Assembly: GCA_018398585.1 (NCBI GenBank)
Contig: JAGTTD010000013.1
Span: 31,017,131 to 31,081,130 of the forward strand
DNA length: 64,000 nt
Direction of reading: 5' to 3'
Source of the DNA: Simmondsia chinensis
Lineage: Eukaryota > Streptophyta > Magnoliopsida > Caryophyllales > Simmondsiaceae
The translations under genes and the position numbers were made by a program. Each line of letters opens with the position of its first letter. The stretch's first letter is position 1. Positions 54,473 through 64,000 of the stretch are shown piece by piece. The notes below the pieces were generated by a model. The model was not told the DNA's origin. It saw only the letters and a list, made by a program, of their open reading frames with translations, and made no database searches.

Positions 54473-57400
54473 GACTATAAGATTGCAGTCATATGAAATT
54501 AGCGGCAGCAATTATCAATTAGCATCTTTGCTACTTCCTAGAAAGAATTAAAGTAAGACACGGTGATAAGGACTATTGAGGTTTTAGCAGACATCTTACT
54601 TATCATCATAAATGTTATGAGGCACTATAACATCGAATTCATCATCACCAAGTGCATCCGCTATGCTTCTGCGAGTAGTTGCCTGTCCATGTGACGGACC
54701 AGCTTCTCCAACGTCAGAATCGTATCTCCATTTTTTGACTTCTTTCTTCATATTGCTAAGATCACGTTCCATAGTTTCAGCGTTTATGTAATGGCAGTCT
54801 CTCCGTGTCTTCCAAAATAAGATTTCCACAAAAAGAAGTGGCTGACTCTTCATTTTCCGAAGCATTCTCCGTACTAATGTAGTCAGAAAATCGACAATCT
54901 CTTCATAGTCTTTAGAAGGGCATGCTTTCTGCTCCTCGAGGATCCCATAAAAGATGATCAGGCAGGATAGCTGTTGGATTTCCAATAAGAAGAGCACTGG
55001 TGAGATAAAATTCTATCATTCACTAAGGCTTCGTTTGGTTCAATGGAAAATTTTTCTCCACAAAATATTTTAAATTAGAAACATTTTTTTTCTTTTTTTG
55101 TGTTTCTAACTAAAGAAAATAGTTTCATTATGTAAATTTATATGAGGTTCACGTTTGGCCAAGTTAAAGTTGAAGCAAAGCATATAACCTGAAATTACAA
55201 TAGAAAACATTTTCCCTCCATGAAGAAAAATGTTTTCCTCTTTCTTTGAGAGGAAGACGATTTACCCTCAGTGAAGAAAACATTTTTCCATATTCATGGT
55301 TGCGGCCATGAGGTGATGCGGAGAAACGATAGAATCTAGATGGAAAATGTTTTCCGTCAAAACAAACGAAGCCTAAATCAACAAGAATTTTCGGGCTTGT
55401 CACCTGATATAGCATCGGGGAGAGATTCAAATCATCACATATCCTCCAGAACAAGCATATGATATAGTGATTGGTACTGGCTGAGTTACTCTTGTAGAAT
55501 TTGAGTAACCAACAGAGATTTTTTATGATTGTACTAGTTGCCAATGGAGTAAGCAAAGTGCTTATCTTAAAATCAACTTCATCTATCAGAGGAAGCTGTT
55601 CATCAGCAGAAAAATCAGCATCATCTCTAACATCGACGAAATTGTCATGGAGTTGATTGGACTCTCCATCATCCATAATTGGTTGACTGCTCTTTGGGTT
55701 TGGTCCCTCAAGCTCAGTTGTGTCATGCTCGTCAGTGGGCCCATCACCCACCTGTGGCAAGCTGTTTTCTAGGTTCTGCCCCACACTCATAGATGTTTCA
55801 GGCACATCAGTTTGAAAAGGCGTTGTAGCAGTTTCTGTTATATTTTCCTCCTCCGGAATGAGCGCATCTGGACAATCTTTATCGCCGGAGTTGCGTATCT
55901 CGTTGTTAACAGTTGCTTGATCTCCATGCTGTTCATCTACTGTACTTTTCTTTTCATCCACCGGCTTCTTCCTTCTTCCTCTTTTAGCTTTCCTAGAAAC
56001 CTTTGAATCATGAAAAAGGGAAATGCATTGTCAACCACCAGGAGAAATTAATTATTTGAAAGTATTAGGATATATTTGAATATGCCGACAAGGGGAAAGA
56101 AAGAAAGTGGATACTTTTTGCATGCTGGCATTTTCTAGCCTGTTTAGTATGGTTTCTTGTTTACAGTTTTTGGTTTTGGACAAACTAAAATCTAAGTTTT
56201 TGAAAACAATTTTTTGGTTTTTACTTTTCTATTTAGTTTTTCCAAGTTTGAACTAAAAATAGAAAATCAAAAATAGGAAAAAATCATTTCCAAACCTAGT
56301 TTTCAGTTTCTCAAAAACCAAAAAACTACAAATTAACAACAATACCAACTAAGCCCTTAGCATTTGGACCTTGTCAAATATAGCTTGCTCTTTTATTCTG
56401 TTCTATTGATCCTTTCATTACTTGATGACTCTGCGAGAATAGTAGAGGAAGAAGGATGTTACTTGATGACCTGTTCTCGGATCAGTGAATAGTATGAATA
56501 CTCAGGTCATACTAGCGTACACAGAATGTTACATTATGGATGACAGGCTAAAAGTACAATGCAGTGGGCTGTATAATATTTATAGCATAGAACATGTTAA
56601 TAAGATAATAACTTATGAGGTTCTTCCATAGATATAATGGTGTTACCTCTCAAGTGCACATCATAAGCCACATTATATGCATCTGAAAGAACATGATCGC
56701 TAAAACCAGACGTTTGAACACAAGTCACAGATTAAGGCTTCATTTGGTTCAATGGATAGAAAATTTTTCTTCACAAAATATTTTCAATAATAAATATTTT
56801 TTCCTTAAATTTTTTGTATGCGGTTCATGTTTGACCAAGTTGAGGTTGAAGTGAAGCATTTGACATGAGATTGCGACATAATCTCCCCTCGGTGAAGAAA
56901 CATGCTTTTCCCTTTCGACAAGCAGAAGTAAATTTCCCCTTCATGGAGGAAATTAAGATAGAAAATTTATACAAAGAAAAATAGAATTGAGATAGAAAAA
57001 TTTCCCATCAAAACAAATGGAGCCTAATTACAACTCAAGCTCGATCATAGAATTAACAGTTTCCAGTTTTGAAATAAACAAAAAGAATAGCAAAGGTATA
57101 TTGTAATTCAATACCCTTAGTGTGCCATGAGCTTGCAGGTTCTCCATAAGCCGGATTACAACGAATGCCATCTCCACTAAATCTGCCAAATCACTAGATT
57201 ACAGCACTGCCGGTAAGATGAGCATCCAAAAAAATTCCTTTGTGGGGTCAATATAAAAAGAAGTAAAATTTGGTATGATAACAATATCATATTTTCGGTA
57301 TTGGAAAAACATTTTTTTCATGACGCATGGCATTTCAATAACTTGATATAGGAAAGTATATTATGTTACTGAATAAACCAGATGTAAACACAAAAGGAAA

Positions 57401-60400
57401 CCCTAAAGGGAAAAAAGAAGCCACTCATACAAAAAAGGATAAATTACATATTAACGCCCTAAGAGAAAATTAAACATAAACCACATCAAAATTTTTATCA
57501 GATAAAAATTGCATGGCTTTTATCTCCAGAAATGTGCTCCTTGACATTCCAAATGGAGATAATAGTACAAGACCAAGCAGTTGATCACATAACATATGCA
57601 AAAACATTTCAATAGTTTGGATGTTACTGAAAGCCATGTAAACTAGAAAACTAGCTACCTAAAAGCCATAGGTTGTAACTGCCTCTTCCTTACACGTCAT
57701 TCATGTAGCCACAAAAATGCCATTGAATTTCTACTACAGCGTCGTTTGGTTCAGCTTTTTAACAGGTTAAAGCTGTGAAAAAGCTTTTTTTGACTGCAGG
57801 ACTTCCATTTGGTTGGCAGAAAAGATCTTTTTATATTTTTTTCACAGCTTAAATAGAAAGATGAAAAAGCTGTTTTATAATTAAGCAGAAAAAGATGCAA
57901 AACTGAAACTTTTTCATAGCTTATTTCAAAGAAATGCTTTAAAAACATTGTATTATTATTAATTCTTCATCATCATGACCTACTTTTACTTGTCATCACC
58001 ACTCCCACCGACCACCACACTTTTTATAGTCATAGGTCGCTACACTCACTACTTTCCACTGCCATGACCAACTATTATCATGATTCTCTCTTACCTACTA
58101 TAATTAGATAATTTATATTATTAAGTCGTTTTTGTAATTACAGTAGATAAGTTACTTTTTTAACTTGTATTGAAATGCTTTATTTTGTAAAAGAGATCTT
58201 TCTGCACTGCACAACCAAACACTTCACTGTAAAAAGATACAAATCTTAAATGGACAGATCTTATTGAAACAAATAAGCTGAACCAAACGCACCCTACACT
58301 AATCTCCATCCTCATCTCCGCCCTAACCCAAACATCTCTTGAAAAAAAGCTGTGATATTGTCGTTTTATTTCTTAATATACTCAACTCTCATAAACGCAT
58401 TCTAGCCCATCAAGAAATTACCTTAGTGTCCATGGAGAATTCGGAGAACTGAAATATAGATATATAACTGGGAGATACCTTTTTGGCTGTTTGTGAGCAT
58501 CGAATGATCTGATCAAATTCAAAAGAAACTGTGTCAACCCTTGTTCAGTTTGGTCATAGAATAGCTTGTATAATAGAACATGAGCTGTCTGGGTTTCCTT
58601 AGAATATTCTGGCACGATTTCAAGAACCAGATCCAACAATCGGATCTGCAAAAGACAAAATCAACATTCATTAGATAGGGAAATAGATGAAGCGGCCATA
58701 TGCCAAAGTACCCGCACCAGCTTCTCAATAGCATTGGTGTTTCCTGGCCAAAAATTAACTCGAAAAGAGTCCTATAGGGGAGATCCCCAGAAGAACCAAA
58801 TGTTATCAGCTTGTAGTATGAATGCAAAAGCAAAGTAACACAAAGGAATTGTCACTCTTGATAAAATATCTTTTGCTAACGAGGAACCCATTTACCCGGT
58901 AAACCCCCAGCTCATGTGGCGACCCACACACCACACAAGCCAGTTAAGTCAAGAATCTCCTCTTGATGATAAAATATCAAACAGACATGTGCCCTGCTTT
59001 AGTATTTAAGTTTTGCTTGGCAACAACATAAGCTTCTGCCTAGGGCTTAATCCTGGGAAAAAAGCAGACACAAGCTCCACAACACTGCTGTGGAGAGACC
59101 ATCAATGTATGAAAATAGAACTAAAGGTGTAGAACTTTGCCTCACCAGTGTAGCATTTGACGTTTACAATAGTTTGCCAGTGCAATTTCCTTAAATTTCC
59201 TCATGAATAACATTGTCCTAGCCAAAATTCTTTCCCTAACTTAGGCATTTGAATAGACTCACAAAAGTTCTGTTACATGAAGAAACGTCACATCTTGTAC
59301 AAAACACAGTTAAAGTTTATGAAATTCTTTCACCAACTCGTATGGCAGTCAATGAAAAATCAGAGGAAATATCAACACATACTAGTACACTTCCATCTAC
59401 GAAATGACAGTCATTCGCGAAAACATCTACATTCAAATCAAAAGAGCATCATTTCTAATTCTAAGTAGATGAATGACGTTTAGATCAACGTCTCAAATTT
59501 ACACAGCTTTAGCTTCAACAGAAGTAAGAATGATAAGAAGATGAACTATACCATAATTTTCATAAGGGACCCTGCAACTGAAAGAAACTTGTAATCATTT
59601 GTCTCCTTTAAGCCTTCAAAAGCGTGGTGCCATTTTCCAATAACTAGCTCAAACATCGACTCATTCATAGTTGCCGCAATTGGCCCACATATGTCACCTC
59701 TAAACCATGTAGTATCATCAATGTCACCGACAGAGTTGTCACCACTGGATTCTACGTGAGGCTGTTGAACCAAAAATGCAGTAAATAGAAGGGGATAGAT
59801 AACAATGAAAATGAATCAAATAAATTGACCAGATATATACAATTGACATCTATCAATTTCTCAAATATTAGTTCTGACCTTTGCTGAAGAGAACTTGTGA
59901 CACTGAAAAGATGTGACAAATTGAGCAAGACGAAAAAAAATGACAATATCATTTTTTTGTATCGCATGATGCTCCTTCTCAATGTCCTCGCGTATTGACT
60001 GCATCAGCACTGACAATTGTAGAAAATAAAGCATAATTCAAGTGCAAAACACCGAATCGAACCAGAATTACTGAGACAAAAGTCAACTACTACCATTGTA
60101 TCCCCCGGAAAGAAACTGATTCATAAAGCCACAAAGCAACTCCAATATGCTTTTCCTTGTAGTCGGTAGCCGCCCAAGATCTCCCACAACCCGTTTCGAT
60201 GGGCCCCGGTGGACTTTCTGAGGCTTAAACAGTGCATCAGATGAAGTAGAGCTAGGTCTTGCCTTGCACAATGTTTTTGAACCATCCTGTTCATAGTTGT
60301 TATTACATTCGAGGAACAACACTGTGATGAAGCTTAATTAATTAGCTTTAGTAGACAAAATGTTACCATGGTAACCCGTGTAAATGTCCCAATAAACTGT

Positions 60401-63400
60401 GAATGTCGAGCCAAAGTGCATAATCTAGTAGCTTTCTTCCTCTCTTTCTCCTCCTCCATGATGGATTTGAGACTCTCAAGAGAATCTTTGGCATCTCCAG
60501 CTTCCTAATAAACACAAACTATAAACAGTCAGTGAACTCGCATTTGTTTTTAGAATGTGACAGACTAACATTCATTTAAATCCGCTGCAAACTTTGCACT
60601 TTTGGAGGTGCCTATATGCCGAAAGTGACAAATTATAACATAACACTTGTCATCATTAGTCTTGACAAGCAAGAGTAAATCAGCAATCCAATGCTTGGTG
60701 CGCAAAAGGGCAAATATGATCAAATCAGGTGATTAAAATTGTCAAAACAGTGAACTCATTTTGCAGCTTAGGAATAGAGCAGTCAAATTTAGTCTCCTCT
60801 GTTTAGGAGACAGCTTTCTGACGGGGTGAAAGCAAGCCTACCTCTGAATCATTCCAACATGCCTTGGCAATCAACTCCGGATCTTGGCCCATAAAAATGT
60901 AATGGAAGGTTTCTAATAAAAGCAGGTTATCTTGTCGTAGATAGCCGTAAGGACCACCAACATGCTGGGTTAGGACTATTATCAAATCCATAACATTTTC
61001 CCGGAATAGAAGTTCAAGAAAGTCGTCTCTTAATGATAAAAAGTGATTAGCAGACCCTGCACCCTTTTGTGGCGCTGCGATATCCTGCACGGCAAGGATG
61101 TTCCGGAAAAGAGTAAGCACCAGCTGAACTAACTTCCAGTCATCCTCTGTGAAGACCTCTCTGCATAAAAAGAAACGGTTTATTGAAGTAAATTAAGGAG
61201 ACATTATGAAACTACAACGCATGCATCAGCACTATCATCTATTCCTTGCAAGCCAAAGTCGTAAAAAAAAGTTCTAAAAGCATGTCAAAACAAAACAAAA
61301 AGAGAGAACGATATTTAGTGACCATCAAATGCCAAGGACTGCGGTTTCACCAGGACCAGGGAAAATTCCGTAAGAGATGAAAACACCGAGTTTTACAAAA
61401 ACAAACCCTAGCTACAATAGAATGTGTGCTATTCCTTCAAGACCCTCAAATTGCCCTTTATCATAAATACCAAGAACACCAAATTCTTACACGTTTCTCT
61501 TATACTCAACACTCATTAGGGACTATTTACATGTCACCCACGCAAAACAATCAGTCCTGACTCATTCTCATGACTTAAAAATCTGACCTATAACCTCCAT
61601 GAATGAACAGCCAAAAACCAACAACATGAGTCATACAATGTTATCGTACATAACACTCTGCGACCATCTAGAAATTTAAAACCCCTTAGATGAATCTTCG
61701 ACAAATAGAAAAAGAACTAATTGAACATTAACCGTTTTAAAAGCTTTGTTTGCCAAGACGGTAGCTGCTGCAGCATCGCAAACTACAGGAAGGAAAACAG
61801 CAATCAAGCATCTTTATATTTGGTTACAATTAGTTGTTCCCAGATTAAAATCCTCGGCCTGTGAAGCATAATGAAGAGATTGCTGTGGCACCGAGGCTTA
61901 CCCCCAATTCCCCTCTCATCAAATAAGAGAGCATTCTAAGAAAAAGCACCACCTTTAAAATTTACATTTTCCTCTATAACAGCCCACTTTAAAGATAAAA
62001 GATGGAAATCATCACATTGAACGCTACTTGTTAACAATTAAGAATCTCTTAATATCATGATACAAATATATAACGTAAAAACTGGCATCTTGTGACTGAC
62101 ATACCGTTCCAGATTTTCCAGCGACTGCTCCAATAATGAGACAATGACTGCAATTATGTCACTGCAAGTGATAGCAGATTTCAGATCCCACAGGTACTCT
62201 AGCTGTTCATTGGCGTCTTTCGATACAACTTCAATAGGCATAGTAAGGAACACCAACACCTTCACTACATCCCACCACAAAAAATATGGAAAGAAATAAG
62301 TGTTAGACTATAAAATTATTCTTAAATCTTCACCAGATAGCTTAAACTTCAAGATAATAGATTTTTTAAGATGATGTCAGAGTCTCTTTAACCTAGAGGT
62401 GTAAAGTCCAAACTTTAATATCCCACATTCTTAATAATAGTATGATTAAGCACAAAATTTGTGATGAATTTATGTATTATCCATGCTTTTAAAATTGTTG
62501 ATTCCTTGACAGAAAAAATCAACTATATTCCACATTAAAAACTCATCTCTATCTCAAATTTTAAGTACCAGTGAACAAGTACCAGAATTTAGCACCAAAT
62601 TACGGTCATCTTGACAATGCTCAATAATTGGGATCAAATGCTTGGCCACAATATTCCACTTGCAAACTTGCTTGAACACATCACGCGTCAGCGGGTCATC
62701 ACGGCGCAAAAACCTCAACAAGTCCTTCAAATTATCTGCAAACATAAAACTCAACAACTAGAATCAATCACAAACTTAAAATCATCGTAATGGTGACCCT
62801 TTCTTATGATGAAATGTTATTTACACTGTTGGTCCCTCGTGTTTTAAGTTTGCTCCAATTAGTCCCTCATTTTTTCTTTTGTTTAGAATGATCCCTAATG
62901 TTTGTAACTTTATTCAAATTTATCCCTCTTCTTTTGTTCAAAATGATCTCTAATATTTTATTTTATAAGCATATTAGTCCCCCACTTGCTAACCAAATTT
63001 AGGTAAAAACTAAAAAATAAAGGGCCAATGTTGTCATAAAATAAAGGATTATTTATGCCAAATGTTCTTGCCTTTTGCCAATTATGTCAATTTAGTCGTG
63101 TATTTTTAATTGTGTCAATTCACTCTATCAACTATTTGCATTATGTCAAATTGATCCTTAAAGTAAAATTTAAGTTAAGTTGTTGATAAAATCTTTAATG
63201 GTTCGGCCGTAAGTTAGATTAAATCGATTCAACTGGTCGATTCGTTATGGGTTACTTGTATCTAAAGTGATTATGCCATTTAAAAATGCCACTAGCTTAA
63301 CTTAAATTTCATCATAGAACTAAATTAACACCATTAATTGCACAGGAATTAAACAGAGACAATTAAAAATATAATGATTAAATTAATATAATGAACAAAA

Positions 63401-63643
63401 TACCAAGACCCGTGGTGTAAATAACTCTTTAAAATATCAGAAATCATTATAAACGAAAAAAAAAAAGATAAGAAACTAATTAGAACAAACTTAAAAACAC
63501 TAGAGATCAACGGTGTAAATAACTCTAATGATGAATTTACCTAGGCAGCACTCCCCCTTTTCGTACCCAATCCGATTCCCCTCTTCGTCTTCTTCGATGG
63601 ATCCGAGCCCAGCACAGATCACAGACAACCCTTCCATGCTCAT
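46602..63643 (-). CDS. TIM: TIMELESS replication-fork protein (20 exons, 1,241 aa)
   Basis: Exons on the minus strand: 63643-63541, 62735-62583, 62264-62105, 61160-60842, 60504-60367, 60286-60094, 60009-59879, 59761-59552, 58645-58479, 57193-57115, 56000-55404, 54970-54600, 53967-53911, 53822-53718, 53105-52896, 52365-52297, 51667-51452, 49541-49428, 47566-47459, 46827-46602; 3,726 nt in one frame. The start is MSMEGLSVICAGLGS. Residues from about 34 carry the conserved N-terminal TIMELESS region (DNLKDLLRFLRRDDP, FLTMPIEVVSKD, LVLTLFRNILAVQD). About 550-750 is an acidic Ser/Glu-rich linker plus the second helical region. About 893-1090 holds two similar Myb-like modules. The tail ends DLDDDDD. 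TIMELESS with TIPIN forms the fork protection complex coupling helicase and polymerase and supporting checkpoint signalling and cohesion. Exon 13 has the least certain ends. Confidence 0.94.
46873..46952. repeat. Half of a GTTTGGTATC-type foldback
   Basis: AAGGCCTTGTTTGGAATCG then TTTGTAGTTTTTGGAAACTA and a poly-T tract: the left arm of the family seen at 10513-10740. The complementary right arm is missing. It lies in the last TIMELESS intron, close to the acceptor. Confidence 0.45.
47015..47265. repeat. ACGTTCGATGAACTACT-type hAT-like repeat
   Basis: ACGAACCAAACGTTCGATGA and GAAATCGAGTATTGCTCC match the left part of 51743-52242, followed by GAGCTGAGTTCGAGC words. The right end is unclear. 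Located in a TIMELESS intron. Confidence 0.4.
47617..47665 (-). mobile_element. 3'-end fragment of a SINE body
   Basis: ACAACAGCAACAGAAAATCC then AATGCCTGAAAGGCTCCCGC: the reverse complement of the body's last part and TTG-like tail. Only about 50 bp remain. Confidence 0.55.
48348..48845 (-). mobile_element. Tandem TRIM array: LTR-internal-LTR-internal-LTR
   Basis: Three LTR-like units (about 48348-48419, 48563-48628, 48776-48845) alternate with two internal segments. Each internal segment carries a polypurine-tract complement (ACACCCCCTAAAT; TGCCCTCTCATG) next to one LTR and a primer-binding-site complement (CATGGCTATGAAATTATA; AAGGCTATGATAATAC) next to the other. The order and 72-bp LTR size match 8753-9045. 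It lies in a TIMELESS intron (47567-49427). Confidence 0.82.
49628..50050. mobile_element. GAGCC-rich hAT-like element
   Basis: Starts TAGGGCTGTATATGAGCCCG and ends GACTCATTTACACCCCTTGG. Flanks GCTCTGCA (49620-49627) and CCTCTGCA (50051-50058) match at 7 of 8 positions. Located in the TIMELESS intron 49542-51451. Confidence 0.65.
50818..51150. repeat. GGAAAACATTTTCC-type MITE, ends decayed
   Basis: ACAAAGGAAAACATTTTCCT and the complementary GGAAAACATTTTTCATG, with a CCAAAAAATTGGAGCCTAA right end. Member of the GGCTCCxTTTGG family. In a TIMELESS intron. Confidence 0.4.
51202..51373 (+). mobile_element. SINE body copy with about 21-bp duplication
   Basis: TTGCATCATTTAATGAATTT (51181-51200) and TTGCATCCTTTTAATGAATT (from 51374) flank it. 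After about 12 bp comes AGGGTTGGGGGCCCTTTGG, then GAACTAAGGCTGTGTACATC, CGGAGCCTCTTTGAGGCACT and TTG repeats, with an extra GGTGGTGTTGTTG end. Confidence 0.85.
51743..52242. mobile_element. hAT-like element, GATGAACTACT subfamily
   Basis: Starts TAGAGAGGTAAAAAAGAACC and ends GGTTGTTTACACTCCTA. Flanks (ATGGCAGCA before, ATGGCATAT after) are similar. The interior starts with GACAAACTACTCAGGTTGAA and GATTAAGGCTCATTC and continues with CTCGA/GAGCTC words. A 9-base G run precedes a CCCC block near 51887-51899. Located in a TIMELESS intron. Confidence 0.6.
52482..52855. mobile_element. MITE with GGCTCCATTTGTTT ends
   Basis: ATAGGCTCCATTTGTTTCAA on the left and AAGAACAAACAGAGCCATAG on the right, with GCATTTTCCTT / AAGGAAAATG symmetry inside. 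In the TIMELESS intron 52366-52895. Confidence 0.6.
53200..53426. mobile_element. GTTTGGTATC-type foldback MITE
   Basis: AGGGCCTATTTAGTATCATT on the left and ATGGATACCAAACAAGCCG on the right; internal AAAACTGAAAG/TTTCAGTTT symmetry. In the TIMELESS intron 53106-53717. Confidence 0.55.
53455..53705. repeat. Tandem duplication inside a TIMELESS intron
   Basis: TTAAATGGAGGGATCGACTT (from about 53480) recurs as TTAAATGGAGGGATTGACTT (from about 53613), each followed by AAGCAACTTTTC, GTACAGAGAAGTAAAGGG and AGAACAGTAGCATTATAC. The unit is about 130-140 bp and the copies are nearly identical, so the duplication is recent. Confidence 0.75.
53990..54422. mobile_element. GGCTCC-type MITE adjoining TIMELESS exon 13
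   Basis: GCATAACTTTATAGCAAC and GAAAATGTTTTCTTCTATCA with complementary phrases to the right, ending TTTGAACCAAGCAGAGCTTA. It reaches to within a few dozen bases of the exon 13 acceptor, which may be why that exon's surroundings look unusual. Confidence 0.4.
55028..55374. mobile_element. MITE with GGCTTCGTTTGG ends
   Basis: TAAGGCTTCGTTTGGTTCAA on the left and AAAACAAACGAAGCCTAA on the right. AACATTTTCCCTCC / GGAAAATG symmetry. In TIMELESS intron 54971-55403, close to the donor of exon 11. Confidence 0.65.
56139..56362. mobile_element. GTTTGGTATC-type foldback MITE
   Basis: CTAGCCTGTTTAGTATGGTT on the left and ACAATACCAACTAAGCCC on the right; AAACTAAAATC / GTTTTTGGTTT symmetry. In TIMELESS intron 56001-57114. 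Confidence 0.55.
56733..57028. mobile_element. MITE with GGCTTCATTTGG ends
   Basis: TAAGGCTTCATTTGGTTCAA on the left and AAAACAAATGGAGCCTAA on the right. Close relative of 55028-55374, sharing GACCAAGTTGAGGTTGAAG in the interior. Confidence 0.65.
57740..58300. mobile_element. Non-autonomous element with CGTTTGGTTCAGCTT inverted ends
   Basis: Left GCGTCGTTTGGTTCAGCTTT and right AAGCTGAACCAAACGCACCC form about 20-bp inverted repeats. The interior is AT-rich with no open frame. It is the best copy of a family with degenerate members at 34735-35200 and 43750-44235. No duplication resolved. In TIMELESS intron 57194-58478. Confidence 0.65.
62301..62511 (+). mobile_element. Decayed TRIM / SMART-like element
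   Basis: TGTTAGACTATAAAATTATT and ACCAGATAGCTTAAACTTC (5' LTR), GATGTCAGAGTCTC (degenerate primer-binding-site area) and an end GTTGATTCCTTGACA (3' LTR end). The middle of the 3' LTR and the polypurine tract are missing. In TIMELESS intron 62265-62582. Confidence 0.7.
62815..63430. repeat. Foldback repeat with GTTGGTCCCTCGTG / TTTAGTCC phrases
   Basis: The left part ATTTACACTGTTGGTCCCTC and the right part AGACCCGTGGTGTAAATAAC are inverted. A second unit inside carries CAATTTAGTCGTGTATTTTT and complementary AATTAAAAATATAATGATT. It fills most of TIMELESS intron 1. Confidence 0.5.
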
Positions 63644-63672
63644 GGATCTGACTTCTTTTGAGCCGTTGGATC

Positions 63673-63680
63673 TAGGGTTT
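63673..63680 (-). promoter_or_regulatory. Telo-box upstream of TIMELESS start
   Basis: AAACCCTA on the minus strand, 30 bases upstream of the ATG. A second copy lies at about 63811-63818. Telo-boxes often sit with E2F or site II motifs in promoters of plant genes active in dividing cells. Function is inferred. Confidence 0.5.
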
Positions 63681-63870
63681 CAAAGTGGGGGAAATCTGGG
63701 TTGATTGGAAACGGGAAATTCGGCAAATTTGAGAAGATAGAAATAAAATCGGATTCGCTAAATGAATGAGAAGATGAGGAGGGAGAGAGAGAGAGTAGTG
63801 AAATGGAAATTAGGGTTTTGCGATTCTTCTTTGAATTGGGTACTCTTTTGCCGCCATTAGCTGATTTAAT

Positions 63871-63880
63871 TTTCCCGCGC
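63871..63880 (+). promoter_or_regulatory. E2F-binding motif in the TIMELESS promoter
   Basis: TTTCCCGCGC fits the E2F consensus TTTSSCGC exactly and lies about 228 bp upstream of the TIMELESS ATG. A replication-fork gene is an expected E2F target at the G1/S transition. The motif is seen directly; binding is inferred. Confidence 0.6.
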
Positions 63881-64000
63881 TTTCGATGATAGATATTGTG
63901 TTTCTTTTCTAATTATTTTTGGAAAATTAACACTAGCTGCCCTAAGATCGGGGTCGGACATAACCTTAATCAGTTCAAACAATTGCTTGAAGTCTTTTTT

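Larger units (their letters stand above)
63644..64000 (-). promoter_or_regulatory. TIMELESS leader and promoter
   Basis: The stretch upstream of the first ATG contains two telo-boxes, a CT-rich (GAGAGA on the plus strand) tract at 63782-63796 and the E2F motif at 63871-63880. No upstream ATG-initiated frame of note was identified. The exact transcription start cannot be read from the sequence. Confidence 0.5.

Overview
This is a stretch of nuclear DNA from a flowering plant. Evidence: multi-exon genes with long AT-rich introns, plant-specific gene families (a G-type lectin receptor kinase, plant-type TIMELESS), plant SINE, LINE and TRIM retroelements, and telo-box/E2F promoter motifs. I cannot name the species; a dicot or magnoliid-type genome with repeat-swollen introns fits. 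Three genes, all on the minus strand, account for essentially all host coding sequence. For each I rebuilt the exon chain by hand from splice sites and protein continuity, and each chain keeps one open frame from ATG to stop.

Layout. (1) 1-7,750: intergenic repeats, including a decayed RNase H-like LINE remnant, hAT-like and MITE-like elements and three SINE copies. (2) 7,757-19,843 (untranslated leader probably reaching about 22,900): a WDR91-type WD40 protein, 14 coding exons, 655 codons. It has a U12-type AT-AC intron and a GC-AG intron. Its introns carry a 293-bp TRIM with perfect 5-bp target-site duplications and a 5'-truncated RTE-type LINE with a perfect 22-bp duplication. (3) 22,900-26,400: intergenic repeats, including 5S-headed and tRNA-headed SINEs. 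(4) 26,411-36,151: a G-type lectin S-receptor-like Ser/Thr kinase, 6 exons, 869 codons. (5) 36,152-46,600: intergenic repeats. (6) 46,602-63,643: the replication-fork protein TIMELESS, 20 exons, 1,241 codons, with E2F and telo-box motifs upstream.

The most striking non-genic signal is a SINE family present about twenty times in 64 kb. Seven copies carry an almost complete 5S rRNA as their 5' head, fused to an Au-SINE-like body ending in TTG repeats. The RTE-type LINE at 14,263-15,786 ends in the same body and tail, which identifies a LINE lineage likely to mobilise the SINE. Other families are tiny TRIM/SMART-like LTR elements (one a tandem LTR-internal-LTR-internal-LTR array), GAGCC-rich hAT-like elements with 8-bp duplications, and several foldback families.

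The three genes have no evident pathway link: one probably acts in endosome maturation, one in cell-surface signalling, and one in replication-fork protection. They share only orientation and heavy intronic transposon load.
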